Shown here in pieces: positions 12,152 to 22,065 of a stretch of 64,000 nt of DNA (position 1 is its first letter; each line of letters begins with the position of its first letter). Source of the stretch: Hemicentrotus pulcherrimus (lineage: Eukaryota > Echinodermata > Echinoidea > Camarodonta > Strongylocentrotidae); the NCBI GenBank assembly GCA_003118195.1, contig BEXV01000820.1, forward strand, positions 133,476 through 197,475, given 5' to 3'. The position numbers and the translations under genes are program-made. The notes under the pieces are model-generated. The model did not search any database. It was not told the origin of the DNA and worked only from the letters and a program-made list of their open reading frames with translations.

Positions 12152-12341
12152 GTACATTGATCTCTATATCATGGCATTTATCTTTATTTGTTTGCATGTA
12201 TAGTATATGATTGGTGTACAAAATTGCTTGAGATAAAAAATGATGACTGAGTTTGAGGTCATACCAATATCAAAGAGAAACCATTTGGGTGGTGAGAAGT
12301 CGTCTATATCATCTATAAATAGCTTTATTGGATTCAATATA

Positions 12342-13007
12342 CAGTGTGATGAAAAAAAAAGTTTACACCTAGAAAATTGCTAATTATTTTTTAAAATCAT
12401 TGATGAACAGTAAATAATTATATATCTTATGAAAGAGTGTTTTATCCCAAATCATTAGGTACCATTTTTGTGTGGTATGTGTTCACGCTTGGATGAACAG
12501 GAGGCATTGTTTGTGAGAGTGCAAAAATAGACTTAAGCCAAGTTGCTTATGTGATCTTTGAATAAAACAATTGGGATTTGGGTATTAATTAGGTCTTTGC
12601 AGATCCAAATAACATCCATAACAAAAAAAATCATGCAACACATATCAAATATCAAATATCAAATATCAATGAGCATTTGTGCGCATATGTGTGGATGTGT
12701 GTGACTTTACCCTTTGCAAAATGCATATGCAATGCATTTCATTTGATACATTTATTTCATTCTCTTACTCCGCTAATCCCAACATAATACATACTGTAGG
12801 TATCACTTTGGCGCAAGTCGATTTTTGCACTCTCGAAAACAATGCCTCCTGTTCATTCAAGCGTGAACACATACCACACAAAAATGGTACCAAATGATTT
12901 GGGATAAAACATTCTTTCATAAGATGTATAAATAATTTACTGTTCATAGATGATTTTAAAAATAGTTAGCAATTGCTTAGGTGTAAACTTTTTTTGGACT
13001 CACACTG
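12342..13007. mobile_element. Tc1/mariner-like foldback element
   Basis: Arms 12342-12540 and about 12810-13007 are long imperfect inverted repeats of roughly 200 bp. Both ends read CAGTGTG and both are flanked by TA, the target of Tc1/mariner elements. AAGTTTACACCTA lies just inside each end. No transposase is present in the ~270-bp centre, which has an ATCAAAT microsatellite. It lies in an alpha-catenin intron. Confidence 0.8.
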
Positions 13008-13060
13008 TAGTTACTTTTAAAGATGCTCGGCAGTAAATGTTTGTGCGCAACTTAACTACA

Positions 13061-13146
13061 CAGGGCCAGTTGATCACATATTCACCACGCACAATACCAG
13101 GAACTACAGGCATTGTGCGTGGTGAGTATATAACCAGCTGGCCCTG
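13061..13146. repeat. Short hairpin, 38-bp imperfect stem
   Basis: Arms 13061-13098 and 13109-13146 pair with a few mismatches around a 10-nt loop. The arms begin and end CAGGGCCAG/CTGGCCCTG and contain CACCACGCACAAT. It lies 54 bp after the foldback element, in the same intron and within the transcribed strand. Confidence 0.8.
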
Positions 13147-13252
13147 CACAGGTAAGGTATGCATGACCATAACTGTGGAATGTGCTTAAACAAACTTGTA
13201 TGTCATGAAATGAATCTGTTCATTAAAACTCTCTTTCGTTTTCTTATGACAG

Positions 13253-13405
13253 CTTCGTAAAGCAGTGGTTGATCATGTGTCTGACTCCTTCTTGGAGACC
13301 AACATCCCTCTCCTCGTCCTCATCGTAGCTGCTAAGAGCGGTAACGAAGCAGAGGTTGAGAAGTATGCCAAGGTCTTCCAGGAACATGCTAACAAACTGG
13401 TAGAG
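13253..13405 (+). CDS. ctnna: Alpha-catenin exon (residues 381-431)
   Basis: The acceptor is TTATGACAG and the donor GTTAGT, with 51 codons. It begins LRKAVVDHVSDSFLETNIPL and ends QEHANKLVE, both strongly conserved in the middle region. Confidence 0.95.
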
Positions 13406-13636
13406 GTTAGTAACCATCTCATTGTACATCATTGAAAAGTTGCATTTAATTTTAGTGGATCATAGTTGAACAAAGAGTGGTGCTATGCTTCACTAGTTAT
13501 TTATTAACTTTTAATCAAATTACAGAGAGGTAGAATCTGTGTCCAGTGATTGTATCCTAAGATGGGCATTGTATCTAGGGTTTTTTCAATTTCGACTAAG
13601 GTTTAGCAAATGAATACCTGGAAGGAAGAAATTCCT

Positions 13637-14143
13637 TACCGTATTGGCCGGCGATAACGCCGCACCCTCGTATAGGCCGCACCCCCGATTTTGACCAAAA
13701 AAAAAAGAAGAAAATTTTGGACGAAGTCAGGATCGAACCCGGGTCGACATAAGTAGATTGGGTGCATAAACCAGCGCCTTAGACCCCGCGGCCATCCTGC
13801 AATGGCAACTTCGCGAGCTGGATGCGTTAAACGGCCCCTTATTTTACTTTTGCAATGCATTGGCACGAACTTTGATCAAGATCTATCGGCAGATGTTGTT
13901 TTAGGAAGATTATATGCGTCTTCATGTCAACACTGCAAGGTAAAATTGTCGGTAAGATGTGTGGAAATGTCCTGTTCCATAGTGGTATAGGCATTGTACC
14001 ATTCGTAGTCCCATATGTGCAAATTTGTGCTGGTTTTGACTTGATTTTTTTTTTTACTCTGTCGCCGTATATACGCCGCACCCAGACTTTCAGATTTTTT
14101 CTCTCCCGAAAATACTTCGGCGTTTATGCTGGCAAATACAGTA
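13637..14143 (-). mobile_element. Inverted-repeat element, copy B, with tRNA-Leu-like module
   Basis: Ends are TACCGTATTGGCCGGCGATAA and the reverse complement of TACTGTATTTGCCAGCATAAA, matching copy A at 4835-5393 but in the opposite direction. The internal tRNA-like module and GATCAAGATCTATCGGCAGATG are shared. No transposase is seen. It is intronic in alpha-catenin. Confidence 0.78.
13726..13800 (-). repeat. tRNA-Leu-like pseudo-tRNA inside element copy B
   Basis: On the minus strand it starts GCAGGATGGCCGCGGGGTCT and continues AAGGCGCTGG, very close to the 5' half of tRNA-Leu genes. It ends with a B-box, GGGTTCGATCC. The central arm is degraded and the acceptor ends do not pair well, so it is not a working tRNA. 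Confidence 0.75.
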
Positions 14144-14359
14144 AATGCTTTTAAGAGAAGTCTAGCTATGACAGTAGGATCTCTGCATTCTGAGTATGAG
14201 CAGTATACTTGCAGTATAGAATAATTTGTTGAATCACATTTACACAGTTACTGACACATTCTATTCAGTTTTGTATCTAGATGCCAATCAAACATGAATT
14301 ATGTCATTACATACGCATCTGCCAGAAAGATGGTTTCCAGTCGAAGGATCAGACTGGGA

Positions 14360-14478
14360 CTTTTGTTTTTTGGGAAACTGATGCTAAACACCGACTCTAA
14401 GTAACCTTCCTACCAAAGGTTGCCAATTTGGCATGTTCAATGCTTAACACTGACTCTATGTAATCCTTCCTTCCATAG
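14360..14478 (+). repeat. 60-bp tandem duplication of splice acceptor and exon start
   Basis: GTTGCCAATTTGGCATGTTC at 14419 repeats the start of the exon at 14479, and the preceding CTAACACYGACTCTA.GTAA sequence is also repeated. The upstream copy keeps an AG before GTTGCC but has a poor pyrimidine tract and runs into TAA. Confidence 0.85.
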
Positions 14479-14571
14479 GTTGCCAATTTAGCATGTTCAA
14501 TGTCCAACAACGAGGATGGAGTGAAGATGGTCCGCATGGCTGCATCACAGATTGAGAACCTGTGCCCTCAG
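14479..14571 (+). CDS. ctnna: Alpha-catenin exon (residues 432-462)
   Basis: The acceptor is TTCCATAG and the donor GTAAGC, with 31 codons. It encodes VANLACSMSNNEDGVKMVRM and ends NLCPQ. The acceptor and first ~24 bases of the exon are duplicated 60 bp upstream (14419-14442). I chose the downstream copy because only it stays open to a donor. Confidence 0.95.
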
Positions 14572-14785
14572 GTAAGCTCTATTCCATTTCATCCAAGCTC
14601 CACTGTAGAGCAGATTGCTTCATGTCCTTGTAGTTGATTAATATATCCTGTATGCTACCTGCTAGACCATGATATGAAGCTGTGAGTTATCCTGGATGTA
14701 TTAGGATGCATCATCATATTTAACATCTGTATGCAGATGCTTTACATATATCATCTTTTTACCTATCCTTTATGCCATGATAACT

Positions 14786-15081
14786 TCAGCCATAACACGG
14801 CTTGTATTTAACAGCCAAACCTCGTAGCAAGGCTGCTCAGAATAATATGGCTGTTTCAAAGAACATCATACATCACTGTATATTTGCATAAAACATATTT
14901 GACCTTTTGTCTTTGATCTTTGACCCCTGATAGGTGATCAATGCAGCTCGTATCTTAGCAGCCAGACCTCGTAGCAAGGCTGCTCAGGATAACATGGATG
15001 TATTCAAAGAACATCATACATCACTGTATATTTGCATAACACATATTTGACCTTTTGTCTTTGAACTTTGACCCCTGATAG
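14786..15081 (+). repeat. Two upstream tandem copies of intron end plus exon start (148-bp unit)
   Basis: Units 14786-14933 and 14934-15081 repeat the start of the exon at 15082 together with about 70 bp of intron. In the second unit, 76 of 77 exon bases (14934-15010) match the real exon, and the GATAG acceptor is intact. The first unit is more diverged and lacks a clean acceptor. Read from its own acceptor, the second unit runs into a stop, so these are pseudo-exons. Confidence 0.92.
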
Positions 15082-15238
15082 GTGATCAATGCAGCTCGTA
15101 TCTTAGCAGCCAGACCTCGTAGTAAGGCTGCTCAGGATAACATGGATGTATTCAAAGATCAATGGGAGACACAGGTTCGTCTGCTCACTGAGGCAGTGGA
15201 TGAGATCACTACCATTGATGACTTCTTGGCTGTTTCAG
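15082..15238 (+). CDS. ctnna: Alpha-catenin exon (residues 463-515)
   Basis: The acceptor is CCTGATAG and the donor GTAACA. It encodes VINAARILAARPRSKAAQDN and ends TTIDDFLAVS plus one base of a split Glu codon. Of three tandem acceptor copies this is the only one followed by the complete exon. Confidence 0.95.
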
Positions 15239-15515
15239 GTAACACAGTAACTCTGCTGTTTTTCATGAGGCATGCTTATTCATTGCATTGTACAAATTCA
15301 TCTAATATCCTTTATGTGACTTTGTAACAATGAGTGATTTGGTGTTTTTAAATTGCTTTTCAAAATTCTGCAATTCAGCCATGTGGCTGCAAATGATTGT
15401 TTTAATAAACCATTACCTACCAAAAAAGAAGGTGACAATTTGAAAATGCATCAACATATTTATTGAAATAGAAAGAAAATAAAATTCCCACTCAAATTAA
15501 ATATTCTGCTTTCAG

Positions 15516-15716
15516 AGAGCCATATTTTGGAGGACGTGAATCGTTGCGTGATGGCGCTACACCAGGAGGATCCCGAGACCTTAGACCTGACTGCTAACTC
15601 AGTCAAAGGTCGATCAGCTCGTATCTGCACCGTAGTCAACTCTGAGATGTTAAACTATGAATCAGGACTCTACACAGACAAGGTCAAAGAAGCAGTAGCT
15701 ATTCTTAAGAATGAAG
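15516..15716 (+). CDS. ctnna: Alpha-catenin exon (residues 515-582)
   Basis: The acceptor is GCTTTCAG and the donor GTTAGT. It completes the split Glu and encodes SHILEDVNRCVMAL, then a segment ending VKEAVAILKNE plus one base of a Val codon. It lies in the third bundle of the middle region. Confidence 0.95.
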
Positions 15717-16247
15717 GTTAGTCATACTAGGGTCATGCAATATCCGTTCTGTCAACATTTGCGTAGGCCTTTAGTTTGTCACAGATTTAATTCAACACAG
15801 ATCTTTTGCGTCTGATTCATGATTGCATCTAATGTCTGATGTATAGTGATGAGTTCACGAACTTCAAACCTGGGATTAATATATAGGAAGATGAACAAAA
15901 AAAATCTTGGAAGAATTACTAAATGTCCAGAGGTCACAAAGGTCAATCAGTGATAATAAGTTTTTAGTCTTGTCTATGAATCACAATATTATAAAAACAT
16001 ATTCAACATATATTAACTTATAAAAGTTTGCAACATCATAAAGAGTTAAGGTAAATACAGTTTGGTTAAATGGTTATGAAAATTAATGGTAGTGACAATT
16101 TAATAAAATTTAGTAAAATAGCTAATCAATTAACTGAATGTTGGCGGAGGCATGTATCAATTGCATTTGTCTTCCTTGTTTCTGTTGTCTTTTAAATTAG
16201 CTTCCAATGATATTGAATTAATCTTTCATGGTTTTATTTTCTTTCAG

Positions 16248-16399
16248 TTATCCCCCATTTCTCTAACATGGTTGAGATAGCTGTAGTCGCTCTGAGCTCT
16301 CAGCCTCCTAAGGATACCGAGGAGAATGAGTTTGTGGATGCATCACGCATGGTGTATGATGGTGTGAGAGAAATTAGGAGAGCGGTACTTATGAATAGG
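16248..16399 (+). CDS. ctnna: Alpha-catenin exon (residues 582-632)
   Basis: The acceptor is TCTTTCAG and the donor GTAAGA. It encodes IPHFSNMVEIAVVALSS and ends VYDGVREIRRAVLMNR, the conserved end of the middle region. It closes in phase 0, which fixes the frame in which the next exon must be read. Confidence 0.95.
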
Positions 16400-16896
16400 G
16401 TAAGAATCCTTTCTCCTTCTATTTCTATATTTTTTCTTCAATCTCTTAGCACTCAACCTATATAATACTGCCTTTTCGCTTTCACCTGTTGAAGCATCAA
16501 AGAGTACAGTGTAGGCAGGGGTGCCCCTGAGTGTAGGTCTTATCTCACATCCAGTTTCTATATAACACACACTTCTGCAAGAATTTTCCAAAAAAGTGTG
16601 TTTGAAGAGGAATATTGATGAAAGAATAAGAAATTTAGGTTTAGCGTTGTATGCATATTATGTATGCCCTCATAAACATTTGTCTTCAAACACATTAATT
16701 TGGAAAATCCTTGCATAAGTGTGTTTTGAATGATATCATCTTTGATATCTTTATACAATTTAAGTGATATTTTACCATGAAAATTTGGGGCTCCCAATAC
16801 TTCAGAGGGGCTTTAACCAAATATGTGTATTCTTTTAAAAAATATGTGTATCCATCTGAAATGTTTTCATTTGCTCTTCTTTTTCCTACTTGCTAG

Positions 16897-16963
16897 AATC
16901 CAGATGAGATTGAGACTGACACTGAAGTGGACTAAGAAGAGGAATATGATGTCAAGAGCAAAT
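16897..16963 (+). CDS. ctnna: Alpha-catenin linker exon with in-frame TAA (residues 633-655)
   Basis: The acceptor is TTGCTAG and the donor GTAAGT. In the frame set by the previous exon it reads NPDEIETDTEVD, then TAA at 16933-16935, then EEEYDVKSK. Sequence on both sides of the stop matches the acidic linker of alpha-catenins (vertebrate version ends FDVRSR), so the stop falls inside genuine coding sequence. Taken literally, the product would be 644 residues and lack the actin-binding domain. A base-calling or assembly error, or a null allele, is possible. Skipping this exon and the next together (126 nt) would keep the frame. Confidence 0.88.
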
Positions 16964-17007
16964 GTAAGTAAACATGTGACCTATGATCAGCACAAAGGAG
17001 GCGAGGC

Positions 17008-17230
17008 GATTGCGCAATAGCTCAGTGGTAGAGCAATGGTCTCACAACCTTTGGTGAGGGTTCAAATCCAAGTCAATGCGCTTATGCCCTTTGGTGAGGA
17101 TTTGATCATCCATACCAAGTCCCTCAGAGAGGACTTAAAGCCGTCAGTCATGTGGTTGCTTTACTTACAATCATATACATGCTTTCTTAGAAAACAGGTA
17201 AAGCAATCCTCAAACATCCTCAAAACATTC
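17008..17230 (+). repeat. tRNA-derived SINE next to the linker exon
   Basis: A-box TAGCTCAGTGGTAGAGC near 17018 and B-box GGGTTCAAATCC near 17059, followed by a body of about 150 bp. It starts about 45 bp after the donor of the exon that carries the stop. The arms do not form a proper tRNA. Confidence 0.75.
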
Positions 17231-17578
17231 TGTAACAAACAGCTAAGAACAAGCTATGATACTCAAGAAACTGCCCATGGCTATTTAATGTATAACTAAG
17301 GAAGGCTTAATTAAAAAATTTCCTGTTTGTAAGCAAGAAATAATACTTGATTACTTGTTTGAATTTAAATATTTCAATTCTTATATTTAATTCTTAATTT
17401 TCCATTTCCAAATTCTCTACTGTACTAAATGCGATCGAGAAATATGTGATCTATTCATACTCATTCATACTGATTCAGCATATTTGTAGCATTCTTAATT
17501 CAAATGTTAATTAAAAAAACATTAATTAAGTGTGATTATGTGTTGGTAATCCTTATCTCTGTTTCTCCCATCTACTAG

Positions 17579-17637
17579 CGAGCTACCAGACCGAGCCTTA
17601 TGAGGTGGAGGAGGTCAATGAAGGTCTTACATCAAGG
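17579..17637 (+). CDS. ctnna: Alpha-catenin linker exon (residues 655-674)
   Basis: The acceptor is TCTACTAG and the donor GTTAGT. It completes a split Ser and encodes SYQTEPYEVEEVNEGLTSR, equivalent to the SVQTED-type linker before the actin-binding domain. It ends in phase 0. Confidence 0.9.
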
Positions 17638-17655
17638 GTTAGTACAACCACATAT

Positions 17656-18055
17656 TAAAGGGATCCGGTATCTTTGTCTCAGATGCTGAAACAAAATCCT
17701 GGATTTAGCTCATGCTGCATTGATAATTATAAACCTTTAGGTCAGTCAGGAACCCCATGACTTTTACAAGCCGATCGCCTGACTAATCTTATTAAGATAT
17801 TCATGATTGGAAATCAAAACCAAATTTTGCGTTTGCCTAACGGTTTTCATAACACTACAGTCTATTGGGGAAAAATGAGTATGGTAAAACCAGTCATTCA
17901 AAGATATTTACTTTTTTGAGGCACTTCTTGATCATTTTGAAGCACTTTTGTTTTGTTTAGGGCTTCAATATTAATATCCCAGACACTGATAAACACGTAG
18001 GGCCATGCATCTCAGATTTAACATTGTTAGACGATGCCTTTAAGAATTCTCATGC
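17656..18055 (+). repeat. Interspersed intronic repeat, copy 2, with short terminal inverted repeats
   Basis: Begins TTAAAGGGATC and ends with the reverse complement of TTAAAGGCATC, so it looks like a small MITE of about 400 bp. It is the more complete of two copies in alpha-catenin introns. A fragment of the same terminus (GGATCCCTTTAAAGG) also appears near 5796-5810. Confidence 0.7.
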
Positions 18056-18608
18056 ATTAGTCCATAAACTTTCAATAAAATATTACCAAGTAAGGCAGGA
18101 TTGAGCCTATGGTTGATGCTGCTCAATGTAGAAATTTTTATTTTCAAAAACAGTGTAAGGAAGTTGTGGGGATGCTTAGATTATCATTGTTAAATAAGAT
18201 GTGTAAGAGGCAATAAAGGCTCATGCATATTAGGCAAACACAGTTGATGTTCTGGCTCTACATAACCACACACTGTGACTGTGATAATGATAACTATAAC
18301 TGTGCAATGAATATGTGACTATTGCAATATTTGAAAGAACTTACCTCACCTATTTGGCCTTCATGAACTTGATTTGGTTCTGTCAGACATGGTGGACACT
18401 GCCTATATTACAAATGTTCAACTGATGTGACATCAAATGGGTGAAATGAAAATCTCACAGGTTTTATCTAAATGTTTTGTCTGGAGAATATCACCATGTG
18501 AGCAATGTCAAGGATCCTAAAATTGCATATGAGGCATTATAAAAGTATTCAATATCATGATCGTATTATTATTGCTAATATGCTCCGTGTTTGTCTGTGT
18601 TTGTGCAG

Positions 18609-18790
18609 GCAATGATGAGAGATCTGCCTCCTGAGGAGAAGGAGAAGATCAAGGTTGAAGTGGAGCTGTTCCGTCAAGAGAAGGAGAAGCTTGATCTTGA
18701 GATGGCTAAATGGGATGATAGTGGCAATGATATCATCATCTTAGCTAGACAGATGTGTATCATCATGATGGAGATGACAGATTTCACCCG
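18609..18790 (+). CDS. ctnna: Alpha-catenin exon, start of actin-binding domain (residues 675-735)
   Basis: The acceptor is TTGTGCAG and the donor GTTAGT. It encodes AMMRDLPPEEKEKIKVEVE, then the invariant KWDDSGNDIIILARQMCIIM and MEMTDFTR with the last Arg codon split. This begins the C-terminal F-actin-binding bundle. A (TC)n tract directly follows the donor. Confidence 0.95.
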
Positions 18791-18800
18791 GTTAGTACAT

Positions 18801-18820
18801 TCTCTCTCTCTCTCTCTCTC
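18801..18820 (+). repeat. (TC)n microsatellite at a splice donor
   Basis: Ten TC units begin 10 bp after the donor of the exon ending at 18790. Confidence 0.9.
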
Positions 18821-18939
18821 ATTTACTTATTTGCTAGTTATTTCTTGTTAATTCACAACAAGTTGTTGTTTTTGTAGGTAAAGTATTCAGGGTTGCATCA
18901 ATTATAATATAATTTCTTAAGAAACAAAGCACTGTTATA

Positions 18940-19600
18940 AATTCTTTTCTAAGTCAATTATGTTGTATTTCAAAGTGTTGTTTGAGTGGTCCTATCGGAG
19001 TGAAAAACTGGAAAGATTTAATTTAATTTGGTTTATCACATTACAAGTCATCACGGTCAGGAACTGAATTAAAATGGCTAAAATCACGACTTTAATTTCG
19101 ACCAATCAGATGACTAGATTTATTAAGAATACTAAAAAGAGGTATATAAAACAAAATAGTGCCTGGAGCAAATGTCTCATTAGCAAATATTCAAATTCAG
19201 AGTTTATTCAATACTCTTTATTAAAAACATGTAAAAGATATGTTACAAATTACAATGGCAATTCATGAGAGCATTTGGGATAGGCAGAAAGGAGGGATTC
19301 CTTTTATGAAAGCCTACCCCTAAATACACACACTTACAGGACAAAAAAGAAAGAAAAGGAAATAAAGAACATACTCTCATTTACAATTAGAGTTTTAAAA
19401 AACACGTGCAAGAGAGTGTAGCACATTTACTTTACAAAAGTGTAAAAGTTGCCCATGCTATATTCTACTGATTATTATACTTATTCAACAGAAATTGTTC
19501 ATATTTCATTTTGAAAATATTGAGAGTTTTTCATTTTCTAATTTCCAGAGGTATACTAATTATTCCATATTACTAGTCCATTAAACATTAGTGAACTTTC
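18940..19600 (-). repeat. Possible reversed LINE 3' tail in an intron
   Basis: TTCAAATTCAGAGTTTATTC near 19190 and following sequence resemble the reversed 3' end of a LINE. I see no coding block. Weak support. Confidence 0.25.
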
Positions 19601-19665
19601 AAACATGTCATTGTTATTGGGGTAGTGATGAAATAACTGTGATGATATTTTTGTTTTATTTGTAG

Positions 19666-19771
19666 TGGTAAGGGTAAGCTGAAGACCACTATGGATGTGA
19701 TCAAAGCTGCTAAGAGAATCGCTGACACTGGTACCAAACTTGACAAACTAGCCAGACAGATCGCTGATCAG
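19666..19771 (+). CDS. ctnna: Alpha-catenin actin-binding domain exon (residues 735-770)
   Basis: The acceptor is TTTGTAG and the donor GTATGA. It encodes GKGKLKTTMDVIKAAKRIAD and ends LARQIADQ, a conserved helix pair of the actin-binding bundle. Confidence 0.95.
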
Positions 19772-20061
19772 GTATGATGTCTTTCTCTCTCTGTATTCTG
19801 ATATGAAAACTCTTCAGTGAGTGAAAGTGGTTTCAATTTGCATTAAGAAGTAAACCGTATGTGTTCACTTAAAGAAATCACATATTGTATTTGACACAGT
19901 CTAATATAAGAATGTAATTGATTGATTAAGCTGGAAGCCCCCAAAGATTTCGGTCCTGCTGACTTACAAAAAGTGAAATCATGCTGAGATAATGAGTTTA
20001 GGTGAGTTTAAAATGAAATGTTGATTTTGATTATTTTATTCCTTATATCAATTGTTAACAG

Positions 20062-20196
20062 TGCCCAGACTCTTCGTCTAAGGAGGATCTGCTTGCATAC
20101 CTTCAGCGTATCGCCCTCTATTGTCATCAGTTGAACATCACCAGTAAAGTCAAAGCTGAGATTCAAAACATCAGTGGAGAGTTGGTCCTTTCTGGG
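20062..20196 (+). CDS. ctnna: Alpha-catenin actin-binding domain exon (residues 771-815)
   Basis: The acceptor is GTTAACAG and the donor GTGAGT, with 45 codons. It encodes CPDSSSKEDLLAYLQRIALY and CHQLNITSKVKAEIQNISGE, both strongly conserved in the actin-binding domain. Confidence 0.95.
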
Positions 20197-20748
20197 GTGA
20201 GTGCAACATAACTATTTGGTTTTATATTTCCAAAAAGATTTCAAAAGATGATGGAGATTGCACTGTTATTTCATATTCTTGTGTCCCTTGCACTAGGTCT
20301 ACATGGGCTTTATTACTTGATTATATATTCTGTGAGATCATTATGTATTCTGTAGTCGAAAGTTCTACTTTATACAAAGAGGCCCTCACAACATCAAGAA
20401 TAGCCTATAAACACAAAGACCGTAGGAACAAAAGAGACTTTGAACTCAGACCATAACAAAAGGGACTGTCTCTATTCAGCAGAGATGCACATTGTTTAAT
20501 GAGGCAACTTTATTGTAGGAAAGTGGGATAAAGGGAAAGTCAGAGAAGTGAAAAGGAGGGTCAGCTTGCATTACATAGTGATGGCTATTCAAAATATTTT
20601 ACATTGTCAAAATAGAGGCCTTCAAAAGTTCTCTTTCTCACTGGAGGCAGTTCTTATCGTATGCTGTGATATTAACCGGACTGACATGGTCAATATCATC
20701 TACAAAGTTTAGAACTAATCAGTAAAATTGTGTTGTTTTGTATGACAG

Positions 20749-20877
20749 TTGGACAGTGCTACTTCTCTCATCCAAGCTGCTAAGAACTTGATGGGTTCTG
20801 TTGTCCAGACCGTTAAGGCTTCCTATGTAGCATCAACCAAGTTCAGGTCTAAGATGAAGGCGGCTGGATCAACTGCT
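20749..20877 (+). CDS. ctnna: Alpha-catenin actin-binding domain exon (residues 816-858)
   Basis: The acceptor is TATGACAG and the donor GTAAGT, with 43 codons. It encodes LDSATSLIQAAKNLMGSVVQ and TVKASYVASTKF, the last long helix, which contacts F-actin in vertebrate homologues. Confidence 0.95.
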
Positions 20878-22065
20878 GTAAGTAATCCATCATTGTCCAG
20901 AATTTCCATGATGGGATGAACAAATACCAATGTTTCCTTTTTAAATGTTGAATCCTGATCCGAGCCAAATACTATTAAATGGAGTAAGTAGGAGAAATTG
21001 GAGTGAATATGACAACATTTGGATGAAATGTTTTGAGCTTATTGTTTTCCCAGTAATGATGCCCTTGTTATATCATTAAAAAAAAAATCATGCTTATGTA
21101 AAAGAAAATTTATGTGAAAACAATTGTAAAGTTTTGTCCCTGTTATTGAGATATCCCATTCTGTATTGTGTTGTTTATACTTCCATTTTGTTTGGTTTGG
21201 GGCATTGTGCAGAAGGATGCTAATAAACACAATCCTAATTATCAAACTCATGTTCTGAACGAATTGATGGCACATTGAATTTGGTTTTAGGATTGCGAGT
21301 GTGATGGGGTGATAAAGTCCAATGAATTGCACTGGGTGTTGCAAGGTTTTTCATGGTTTGATAATGGTAGACTGTTTCTGCTTTGTAGAATTGTAGGAAT
21401 CACACAAATCTAACATGTGAACAATCTCCTTTAGCTGTCTCCTGTAGTTGTATTCATGATAAATCTCCAGAGATCTAATATACCATTATACAGCGCGTCC
21501 CAGAAAAAACAAAACTGAGAATTATCTATGTTATATCATAACTTAATCACAATTATAATTAATACATGACACATATTTGTAAAGCTTAGGTCCTACTTGA
21601 TACAACTCATATGGTGCATATTTCATGCATGAGTGATTAAAAACAATTTGAAGAAAGGGTACTATAAAGTCATTTTGCAAACGATATCTGAATTTCAAAG
21701 GAAAAAGAGAACAACAAAAAAAAATCACATTTCTAGCAAGGTCGTTTTCTGCCCTTTCATATGACACCTCAATCAGGAGAAATGAGCCAGGAATAACAAC
21801 GTTCTATTTGTTTAAAGTAATGCTTGCATTTCCCTCATTTTATTAAACAAATTCGTTTTCACTGGCTGCCTGTCATGGCAACAAACAGAGTTGACAAAAG
21901 ACCTACCCCGTTTCAATGATGATCAGCCATGTATGAAGTCCTATGTCTTCTTTGTTTGTTGATAGGGCAGACAGCTAGTGGAACAGATTCGTTTAATAAA
22001 ATTGTAGTTGTTTACATAAAATTACTCCAGAGATCTAACAGACCATTTATTTTCCCTCCCTACAG

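Noticed and set aside
12679..12947. Open frames on both strands in an alpha-catenin intron
   Set aside because: They lie within the foldback element's arm, and no protein family is recognised.
13839..14154. Overlapping open frames on both strands that resemble those at 4885-5184
   Set aside because: The similarity reflects two copies of a non-coding inverted-repeat element.
17008..17081. Possible tRNA gene
   Set aside because: Box A and box B are present, but the acceptor arms and T stem do not pair and a SINE body follows.
21490..21600. Tc1/mariner-like end (GCGCGTCCCAGAAAAAACAA)
   Set aside because: No matching inverted end was found within the intron.
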